Of a stretch of DNA of 64,000 bases, positions 12,442-24,400 are shown in pieces. The notes below the pieces were generated by a model, which was given only the letters and a program-made list of their open reading frames with translations, was not told the DNA's origin and made no database searches. The translations under genes and the position numbers were made by a program. Every line of letters begins with the position of its first letter. Position 1 is the stretch's first letter. This stretch comes from Arcuatula senhousia (Eukaryota; Mollusca; Bivalvia; Mytilida; Mytilidae): assembly GCA_963971305.1 (NCBI GenBank), contig OZ020308.1:38531275-38595274 (forward strand), read 5' to 3'.

Positions 12442-15400
12442 GTAAATTTAATTACATAAAGACAATACAAAATCGTAGACAAATGTTTTTGACCAAAATA
12501 TTGATCTAATTGCAATAAAACAGTACAAAATTGTGGTCAAAAACGTTTTTAAGAAGAAAAAAATACATAAGACTTTATTTAATGGACTTGATAGGGGCTC
12601 TTTAGCTGAAAATTAAAAAAAAGCCAATAATTTGGAAAAATTACACAAAAGTACCAAAACATGTGGCCAATATAAGAACTGATAAACCTTGCCAAAAAAG
12701 TACAAATGAGGCATTGAAATGTTAAGACGTAAACTGCCAAGAATACACCAGGTTACCAACAAGACGCCAAAAAATGCTTGTTACAAAACAAACAATATTA
12801 GAAACTAAAATGTATTTAAAAAACAGTATAAGGAAACATGTAGTTAATTTAATTATATTCCAAGTGCAATAATATCTGGGGGATAATTGTTATAACAAAA
12901 TTATCAAACTTTGAGGACCAATCTAAAATGTCCAAAGACAAAACAAGTAAGAGATACCAGAGAAATTTAAGATCGCAATGGTCCTGACTCAGTACAGGCA
13001 TTTCAAAAGAAATGATGGTTTTAACCAGGGAGTGTGAGTATTGGTAAGGTCAGTCACTAATGTTCTATGTTTTTGTTTCTGTAGGTTGAATGTAAGAAGG
13101 CACAGCCAAAAGAGGTGATGGTACCGACCAACTTAGCAGGCCGTGGCAGAGGTATACCTCGTGGTATGTCTAAACAGATAGTCACGTTTCCTTTAGGCGT
13201 GATTAGATGTTTCAGTAGCCATCAAAGATAGAGTGGGAAATTTTTCTTTTTTTTTGTTTTTTTTTTTCTTTTAATTTTCTCAAAATAGCAAAATTAATAT
13301 GAATACAGCACAAATTTCTGTGCACTTTTGTTTTTATTTGTTCATATAGAGCACATAATTATTCTATTTCACCTATTTAATTTTTTTTAACCTGTAATAT
13401 AATGAATTTGCCACTCACTTTTAGTAGTATTTATATATATGAATATTTTTCTCTTCTCGTTTGGGGGAAATTGAATCTATTTTTAGCTCTTATGCAATAC
13501 AGATTGCTTTATAACAAAAAGCAAAACCAAACAAAAACTTCAAAGCAAAAACATAAAACCAAAATATCATGTGAACATTTTGCTGCATGACTAGTGGTGC
13601 TGGTCTAAATTTAGAATTGTACATTGGGAAATACTGATAAAAAAGGGAGCTAATTTGTAGATGAGGAATGTGAATGATTTCTGGTTCTCTCCCTTTGTAT
13701 TATCACATGGTGCTGCAAACCCTGCTTCTCCAATGTGACTTGTCTTTTGTAGCCACTTTGATGTCAGAATCTACAATTCTTGATGAACATGTTTATTTTC
13801 TATTTTGGATCATTTTTGTTTTGTTTTGTCCTTCTATTAAAAAATAATGATTTATTGGAAAAATTATTTTTTTAATGATATGGAAGATTCTACAAAAAAA
13901 AATGTATTTGGTACGAAAATTTGAACAACATTTGTATATTTTTAAACTTTCCAACACGTACCAAATTTTCTCAAGGAGCATACAGGATTCTTCCCCTTTG
14001 TATTGAGATGGGGTAGGCTGATGACTTAATGCCTCGTTATAAGTACAAGCACAAAAAATGTATATTTTCAAAAATAGGAATATTCATCAAAATTGATTTA
14101 GAATTTTAGACATTTGACAATTTGGTGGCACTGTAGAAAATTATCCAACATATAAACGGACATTACATGTGTGAAGTATTTATATATGTACTCAACAATT
14201 TTTGACAGTTGTAAAAAAAGGCCATTTGAATTGAAAAAATACCCAGAACTTTGGAGGCAAGGTGTATATAACTTCCAACTCTAATGTGATCTTAAATTAT
14301 TGGGTACAGAAAAAAATGGCAGATCTTTATAACTATCAGGAAAAATCTTATATTTTCACTGTCATGAGTGTATCAAGAAAAAATATTCACCTCTGATACA
14401 AATTAAGTGATTTATTTATCTACCCTGAAAAATACAGCAATTAAAAGTTTTGACATTGACCTTACATGAAATTGTGTACTGTGGATTCATTCATTTTCGT
14501 GGGTACCAATTTTCATGGTGATGAAATAGAGTCAGTTCGTGGATTCTTAATTTCATGGTTTTGAAGTCTGCAGCATAAATTTCAATGTTAACTTTCCTAT
14601 TCGTGGGGTATCAAATTTCGTGGGTCAAAGCCACCCATGAAAACCACAAAAATTAATACCCCACGAATAATAATGAAACCACAGTGTTTTATTTTTGGAC
14701 AAAATTCAGTTCCTAAGATCTGTCATTTTGATACATTTATTTGGACCAGAATACATGTTAGCAGTAATGTTATATTATATTTGTGAGTGCACAATATTTT
14801 TTAAAAGTGTTGAGGTGTTTTTTCCTATAGAACTTTTTCAATGGATTTTTTTTGGCGTAGATTTTATTGTTGTATTTAATATGCACTTGTAGATTTTAAA
14901 TCACTTACATAGAATTTTAATGTAGTAGTTAAAATCCTTGGAATTGAAAGCTGGTTTCTGTATCAAAATAATGAATATTTGGCCAATTAAGATGTATGCC
15001 CCATCTAGGAAAGTAGGGGGCATTTAGTGTTTGGGTCTGTAGGTCCGTCCTTCCAAAATGCTGGGGCATTATGTCTTTAGGACATATTCTTGTTCCTTTA
15101 AATGTTAATTTCAAGTTCTTGTACCAAAACTGACAAAGTGTCCAAAGTGATTAAAAGCTCTCTTAGTATTTCGAAATTCAGTTATTGTTCCAAATTTAAA
15201 TACAAATAATAAACTTTACGTTATTAACAGTCTTTTTAGATTAAGTCACATTAATGCAACTTTTGCAAATCCTTTGTTTACCAAATTTGCTAGACCTTTT
15301 TTCAAGACTAAGAATAAAACTCTCAAATTTAATGCCCCATTCTAACTTTGTTTTCCTTTATTGATAACATGTCAAAATTTCAAAACTTTTTTCTTGAATA

Positions 15401-18400
15401 AAACATTCCCAAACCTTTATGTCCGAACTTTCCCATTGGTATAAAACTTATAATCAAATATACCCCAGGCCTTCATCGATACAGATACCAGCTTATTTTG
15501 CTAAGGAACCAAAACTGAAAGTTCTATAGTGGAATAACACCAAGGCTCTTTACAGAACAGGTTTTTACAAATGACAGATTAGTCGAGGTTTTTTTTTTAA
15601 TTCATAATTTTCATCCTTGTTTCTTGAAAGAAAAACAAGAAAAAGCAGTATTATTACCCTGTCCTGATAGTTTTATATTAGGTAGAGAGCTTTATTAGTT
15701 TGCTTTTATATTACCATAAAAGCACACTAACCATCAAAATCTCTGTTTTAACTTAAATTTTTCAATTCTTAAGAAACTTCTAAAATCGACAACAGCAAAA
15801 AGAAATGTATTACATGTGTATTTTGTTGTGGTTAAACAAAATGATTTCAAATTGAAAATAAAAAAATATGTTTGTTTTGACTCGAAAACACATTGTCATT
15901 TGCAAAGACCTGTGTATGTGTGTGTGTGCTTTAATTTCTGGCGCCACTAAAACTGATCTCCCTTTTTTCTAATCCTTTCGTAGTGACAGAAGATGGCGAG
16001 ATTGTTTGGGAAATACCAAGCGACATGATCATGCCAGAGATGTGTAAGTCATTTTTTCATCCCAGGTCATGTGATGAACCAGTCATGTGACTTCCTACAG
16101 ATTGAAAAAAAGAGTGTTGACCTAAATTTTGACCTCTGCAAAAGCATGTCAATTGAAAATTTCCAAAAATTGTTTTGCATTTTAATTTTTTTTTATTTAT
16201 TATTATTATAATGAAATTTCTTCTTATTGTCATGCATTATAGTTTTTTGCTTTCCAATAATCATGATTTTTCTCTCCTTTTTCAAAATTCTACATTTTTT
16301 TTTCCATTCACGCCATCTCTCTCTTTAAGCTTTCCTGTTGCTGTTAAATACGTAGAAGTTATGCATGCTTTTCTTTTGTTTTGGTACAATATATGTAGAA
16401 TTAGAAACATTAGCTGTTCCTAGATATATTTTGAACTAGCTGCAGGGTTTTTGCATGTTCACACACATGTTGAAAAAAAGATAATCCAGGTGAAAATTTA
16501 TACATGTCATTAAAAAATAACAGAATTTTAGCAAATGAACTACCGGTACTGTTGCATACATAGTATTTACTTTCTTAGCTTCATGTTTTACTGTAAATGT
16601 GTCTACCTTATCAAAACAATGTAGCATTTACATAATGTAATTATCAGCCAATTTATTAAATATTTATTACATTTATGAAAATACTATTAAGGTACAAAAG
16701 TGTTACTATCTTTAATTATTATATTTATATGATTTCAGCTGATACATTAAAAATTATTAAGAGTTTTAAGATTAAACTTTTCTTTCAAATATTATTTTAA
16801 TGCATATTAATATTTCACGCAAGTTTTTAAGGGACTGATTAAAAGAGAAAAATATCACCAAAATAAAAAAAAAGGAACTTGATCACATAATACTTAGGCA
16901 AGATCAAATATTTAAATCAAGACTTTTAATTTTGATCTCATGAGATTTGTTAATTAATGTTCTTTTTTTTCTTTCTTTTTCTAGGTCTACTTCCAGGGAC
17001 CATCCCAGCCGTGTACTCTCCCTATGGGCGTGGTTTCCCCACCCTGGCAGCCCCCGCTGGTTACTACTATCCACCAGGTATGGAAATATTAGAATTAGGG
17101 CAGTGGTATCCATTCTAAACTCCTCAGTTGTTTTCAGAGAAGGCAGAAATGTTCCAAATGAGAACTGTGAACATGTAATAAAAGATGTTTTGAATATGGT
17201 AACATTTATACTGCTGCAAATGGCTTGAAGAACAACTGGAGAAAAAACTGTTGAATTTACTGTTTTTGTTAAATTGATTTTTAAACCAGCATTTCATGGA
17301 CATATTCGTCTCATCAATGTAATAATTATTGTTGTTAAAATGCTGTAAATGTGGAAATTTTCGTGGGGTGTGAATTTTGCATTTTTGTAATGTGAACTTA
17401 CGGTGTGGTGGATTAATTCACATTTCTTCTGGTTATTTCAACTACATGGCTGCAGACCTATATCTAGGTCTAGTCACGACGTTAATCTCCCCAGTCATTA
17501 TTTGTACTCTACTTAAAGCATGAACAATTCATGTGGGGGTTTTATTCGTGGATAATTGGTGATCATGAATTGAAGAGAGAAGAATACCAAGATGAAAATT
17601 TCCACATTATCAGTATATCATATGATGCACAAAAACATTCATGTATTGTTTATTGAATTATGAACTCCTATAATATGTAAATAATGGTTAAAAAAGTATA
17701 TTCTTGCCAAAATATAGTGCTGCATAAATTTCAAATCTGCCAAATATCCTTAAATTTCACATTTAAAACCATTGATTTTTATCTAAATTTCGGCTTCAGT
17801 GTAAGCAATGTTATAAATTGCTTTTAGATTAACAAAAGTTTATGGGAAAATATTTACAAATTTCAAACTCATAATTTTTATGGCCCATATTTTAAAAAGA
17901 AAATGAAGTGATATATTTCTATGTGATCTGTATATAATAAATTAATGAATTTTAGATATGTAATAGTTTTTAGTTAAAATATATGCTAAATTTAAATATA
18001 TAATTAATATAGAAAAGTATTTATTAAAGTAATATATATTTTATTTATTTATTTATTAATAATTTATTATTATGTTAAATAAATTAGGCTTAAATCTAAA
18101 ATATAGATTAATGTATTATATGAAATTTTGGTTTTAATTAATTATTTTAAAAATACATTATTTTAGATTTTTTTAATAGGCACAGCTGATTTTCCCCAAC
18201 TACCTCAAAATTTGGTAGACATTTTTGTTAATGTACTAACAAGGAAACTTTTAATCTTAGAATTTTCTGAATATTTGAAAAATAAGAAAAAAAATTGAAT
18301 TAACAGTTGAAGAAAATTTTAAACAGTAATTTTCATCACTGTTCAAACTACATAGATTAATAATACTCTTTGAAAATTCTCTAAATAATAACTTAAATCA

Positions 18401-21400
18401 AATATTGCATTATTCCCCCTGATTTAAACCTTAATAGTGTAGCTAGGGCATCAAACACCAACTCACTCACTATTTTAAGCAATAATATTATGTTATTTTC
18501 AAATGAGTGCCTTTATTTGAAGGTTTTATCAAATTTCTATCAAACACATTGTTTACATATTATTTTTTATTCTCTAATCATGTGATATTAAATTTTTAAT
18601 CTTCAGTATTAAATTATTTTGAGGGTATCATATTTTTATTCTTTGCAAGAGAATTTCTTCATTTTTCTCGGTTTATCTTCTATATATATGACGTCTCTTC
18701 TATTAGTCTTTTTCAGAAGAAATATGATTAATTCTTTGTTGTGAATTCTTGTAAATTTAAAGCTGTATCATAATTAACTTTTCTGAAAGACACCAATCTA
18801 TTGTTGTGTTATGATTCTTGATGTAGTTTGATAATTTTAATTATTAAGTCAAATGGGATGATAAAAAACCAACACTAAAAAATCACAGACCACCGCAAAA
18901 ATATCCTCTACATATTAATGTTAATCAAAAATTGTATATTTGAGAAAAATGATTGAGATTCTCTTCATAGTTGTGATATGATATTTTATGATATTATGTT
19001 TATTTGAAATTTACAAATTTACCAAGTTAACCATTTAGAATAAGTTAAGACATTAGTAATATTGAAACAAAACTACAAAAAAGTGTCTGATAATTTAATC
19101 CTAAAAAATTACAATGATGATAGACATTACCACATGCAAATTAACTTTTTTGGAAAGTGTAAAAGGTTGTTTTTTCTCTCATGTAACTTGGTAAATTTGT
19201 ACATTATTAAAAACAAACTGTTGATTTCAAAATATGCAATTTTTATCCAATAAGTACTCATATCGAATTGTATATATCTATTGTTAACTATTGTATTGTA
19301 TAATGTTTTTTTCAGTGTCATTGATAATTGTTTATAACAAATGTGAACTACTACAAAACAATAATATCAAGTTTTTACATGTTGCAAGAATCTTACATAA
19401 TGTTCATATTTTTACAAATATATGTGTTAAATGTCCTTCATATAATTGTCATTGAAAAAATATCCAAAAAGAAGATATCATTTATAATTATATATGTATG
19501 GTATACTGTATATCTTTTTTATTTTAATTCTGTTGTTTAAAGATTGATTGATTTTTTGTTTAAATGACATGGTACAAAAACAATTTAGAAAATAATAGGC
19601 TTTTAAGCTAATATAACTATTTTATCTTTAAGATATTTTGTCTGATTTTATTATCTAATTTCTGGAAAGGATATATTCATGCATTAAAAGGCAGAGAAGT
19701 TTAATTTCTCTTTAAATCAAAGATTTTTTTTACATAAAAAATTGAAATCACAAATTTGCAAAAAAAAAATGTTAAAAAATATTCAATCTTTTTATAACAG
19801 ATATATATATGTGTTCTTGCTAGAATTTTTTTTGCTGGTTGTTTTATTTTATTTATTGTTTTTACCCCTTATCCAATTGCTAGGTGCTTTTTATATGATG
19901 AAATTTTTTAAATTTTTTTGCTACCTTTTACATCATGATTTTTAGTTGTATATTTTTGACATTTTATTTATTCCCTTTTAAATCTATACAATTCATCAAA
20001 ATTGACCAAATTGCATGTGACCACAATATTGTGACGACTTGTTCATATGAGGAAGATTATCTGGTCTTTTGTTACCTTTTTTGTGTATTTCAAAAGCATA
20101 TCAATTTAAAGTGATAATGACTTATTGCAATTTATTTATAATCATGAAGCACATGCATCATAGAAAAATGTTCTTAAAAAATTACTTTAACATCTTTGAT
20201 TTAACTGTACTTGGATAAATGGTGATCTGAGAAAAAAAAGGTTAAAGATGTTAAAGATTTTGTCTAGGCAAAATTATCAAAATTTATACTTTGAGAAATA
20301 ATTTGATTGCATGTTTTATTTTGTGTTTCATTTTTTGGCATATCATTTTTCTACATTTTTTTTCTAAGAAATTTTCAATATTTTGGATTCTAGCAAAACC
20401 ACTTTCCCAACATGATATTATTGATTCAATGTTTGTTGACTGATAATAAGGTCCTAACTCAGTGTTGTTTATACCAAGTGTTAATGTTGTTTACATTTAT
20501 GAGAGAAAGAAAAATAAAACTCTTCATGTTAAAACACTATTTTTCATGTGCTGTATACTCATTTATAATCTTGTATGGTTGGAATGATATTCAATGAGAA
20601 TAAACATTTTTGTTACACAAGAATTTTTCACTCTTTTCTATGAAGGTTAAAAATACTCTTATTATACTCTTCTTCATGAAGGTTAAAAAAAACTCTCTTT
20701 TCACTCTTTTTCATGAAGGTTCAAATACTCAAATAAAGTAGAAATCATAGTAATACCTTTAGAAACTCACTTTACAAAAGCTATAAATTTATCACATGCA
20801 GGGCTTGGTGCATCTCTCAATTCCTCTATGGGGACAGCCCTCTCTGCGAGTACTTTGGCAGCTGCCCGCAGTGCTGCATTGCGAGGTGTTGGACGGAGTA
20901 TCATTGGTCTTCCGTTGGGCACCGCGGGTAAGCACCAAGTCTCCGACCACGTGTTCTCTCTATTGTAATCAAGGCCTGTTCTATTAAAAAATGAATACCC
21001 AGAAAATCTCAGGTTTACCTGCATAAATATTGGTATAAACATCAAATACATGTATACATATAGTTGTAGCTTTAAACTGACATTTTTGGGTAAATACTTT
21101 TTTAATGGGACACACCTTATCAGTTGCTTAAGCTTTTTTGTATTTTTTTATCCGTTGTATCTTTTTTTATCACACATATGTTGGTCCATAATTTTTTTTT
21201 CTTTAAAAGAGTTTTTTTCTATGTGCAAGCAAGATAACTAAATGAATTGTATGAAATAACCCCTGCCTAGAATGCAAACTGGTCAAGCATATTTTTCTTC
21301 TGCAGACTTATTACAATTACAACAAAATTTCAGGCAATAAATTAATATCATTATTTGTTATCTTTTTGTGAACAGTTTTGTTGTTATATTATTAATTTCT

Positions 21401-24400
21401 TTTATTCTATTTCTGAGTGTTTAATCTATTCTGATAAAACCGTAGCAGTAAAAACAAATAATCATCATTGTTCAAAAATTTGGAGGGATGGTAATGTTAT
21501 GGTTAAAAACTTAGATTTTTTGGACTTGTTTATTTTAAAAAATAATCATTATTTTGTCTACAGAAGAAATGCTGGACTCAGTAGCTAATACATTAGTGTG
21601 TAGATAACATATTGTAATTTTTGTGTGAGTGTATAATAAATATATATAAATATTAATATTTTGTAGTGGTTAGATCTTATTGATATATTTTGTGCTGTCA
21701 ATGTTATTTCATTTTGATGATTCTTTTCACCTTTGGTATTTATTTCATGTTGATGAATTTTATATTTTAAACTAATTTTTTTAATCAACAGTTCTTAGAT
21801 TTTGTATTGAAAATTCCATTCAATATTCGTGAATTTTCAATGTTAAAAATATAAAATGGTTTAATTTATTTTTATGTTCTTATTTGTTCAATTAAACACT
21901 CAAGAAAATAACCAGATACTTTTAGAAAAGATCCATTATTTTTTACAGTGATACAAAAATTGTTTACAACTTCTATCATGAATATTTGTTAAATGATGTC
22001 CTGAAAAAAAAACAATCCAGCTTATAAAAAAAAACATACGATAGAGTAATTTAAATTTTAACTTTTAAATACTTGGTGTATAAATATTAAGTTTCAACAT
22101 GAAATGAGTAACTGCTTGCTTGACTGAGAGTATTAGTAAAATGTATATATGTGAAATGATGAAAATCATTGTATTGAAATCCTTGTGTATGATGAACTAC
22201 TACCTTTCTGTTGATGTAGTAAATAATAACATTAATAATCTGGAAACAAAGTAAAAAATTATTTAAAGTTAAAATTATTTAGAGTTATCCTTCTTTAAAA
22301 CTACCATTCAAATTCCAAAATTAAGAAAATAACATTGAATTTTTGAAAGCTTAATGTTAAAGAAAAATGCTTGACAAAAACATTATGCAATTTCCGAATG
22401 ATATATTTTCTAATTAAAGTTGCTTGAGTTAGCTGTAATAACCCATCAAAAGTTTTTTTTTCCCAAAAGCCTAATCTTTGTTTTCAGATATATTGTGTAT
22501 GCATGTGATTTTACAGCTTTTAATTGGATATTGTTGTATTATGAAAACTTTACACCTCACAAGTGAAACCATTTGATAACTGGATTTATTCCAAACTATT
22601 TTGGCTCCGCTGATTTTGCATGCAACGTTACCATAGAAACCAAGCACACATTTTATTAAGAAAAAACAAAAATATAAAAATCTGCTTATTTCATTAGAGA
22701 CAAATAATTATTTTTCATTAGTTTTGCTTTTTAGTGTTCTTTTGCATGAAATGCCTATGTACTGACATTATACTGAAATTTAGAAATATTATTTTTATTG
22801 TTAGAAAAAAAAACTAATAGGATAATTGGCTTTTGATGAAAAAAAATTCAAATCAATTATTAATATAGATGAACTAACAAGTAGCTATGTAGATTTGGAA
22901 TATTTTTTTAATAATAATTATAGGAATTAAATTTTTTTGTAGTTAAAGACACTAAAATATTTTTTTTAAAGGGAATGCTTTTTGCATACTAGAAAGTAGT
23001 GATATTGGTTAGCATTAATAATAGTTAGATAGCTTGAAATTGATTTTGAAACCATATATAGCAGAATTTTTGTTGTGTGCTTGTTTTTATCCATGTTCAT
23101 GCAAAACCAGGGAAGCCAGCCATCATGCCCAAAATACATTTCTCCATTTTGGATTATGTTTTTAACTGCATCAAGCTAATAAGAAAATAGTCTCATATGG
23201 AGAAATTTGCAAAAGTATAGGGAGAAGACAGTCTGTTATGTTCATTCTTGATATCTATATATATAAAAGTATTAAAATTCCTGAGATATACAAGATGATA
23301 TACAATACTATTTTGGGATATCTAAATTTCAAAAGTTCAACACTTCAAAGAAATCAAAATATTGCATATATTCCTTTAAAAATGTTCAAAAGATCATCTT
23401 GGCAATCTTTAATAGGAATAAAAAAATACTTTTAAAATTTCTAACAATTTCACAATGTGATTCACATTACTTTTGATGGATTCACATTGTGATTCACATT
23501 AGAAATGGATTCACATATTCTATTTTTAAATTTACCTTCCTATGCTCAGACTGAAGAGAAATCTTGTTCTTTCTCTTCCACAGGCTTCCCTGGTTACACT
23601 ACTAGTTATCTTGCTGCCCCTTCCCCTGCCGGTGACCGTCAAGTTTCTCCAACTGCCATATACGCTACTGATCTTGGTGCTGCACAAACTAGTCAGCTGA
23701 CTGCAGGATTACAGATTCAACGTAGCGAACCGTCTCCACAACCCAATTCAATGTCATTAACTACTTCTCCATTACAACGCGTCAGCGAACAGTTGATCAA
23801 TGCACAGCGTGCACAAGGAATTTCAGGTAGTACATACAGTCAGTGATCACTTGATTAAAAAAAACAAAAACAAAAAGTTCTATAGCAGTAACAAAGCACA
23901 TGTTACATGACTCGTGAATAAACAAGAAAGAAAGAGCTTGTCAATGGAAATTTATACTGGAGTGCATTTTGGAAGAATAGCCTTTACAAACAGCATAAAA
24001 CTTGAACAATGGCAAAATAACATCTCACCTGACATCTGTTTACACAAAAAGTAAAGCTTTTAGAGCAAGTGTAGGTCACATTAAGAAAAAAGACAAAAAC
24101 TTAGAAACAACAATATGGAAACATGGTAAACAAGAAAAGAAAACCAATACATTTCAACAAAATCAACAAAATAATAACAACCGTGGATGCAGAAAACTGA
24201 AGATGATATAAAGCTGGTTCTTATAATGGACAACATAGTTATGTACTGAGGTTGGGAATAAATAATATTACATTTCATATTACAAGCTTCAGGTAATATT
24301 TCATAAAAAAAAAAATTTCTACATATTTTATTGGTCAATCATACCAAAAATATAAGAAAAAGAGATTTTTACAGAGTTGTGACTAAACTTAAAAAAATAA

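Noticed and set aside
20767..21051. Minus-strand open frame of 94 codons
   Set aside because: It is the antisense shadow of Musashi exon e; the plus strand has matching splice sites and phase.
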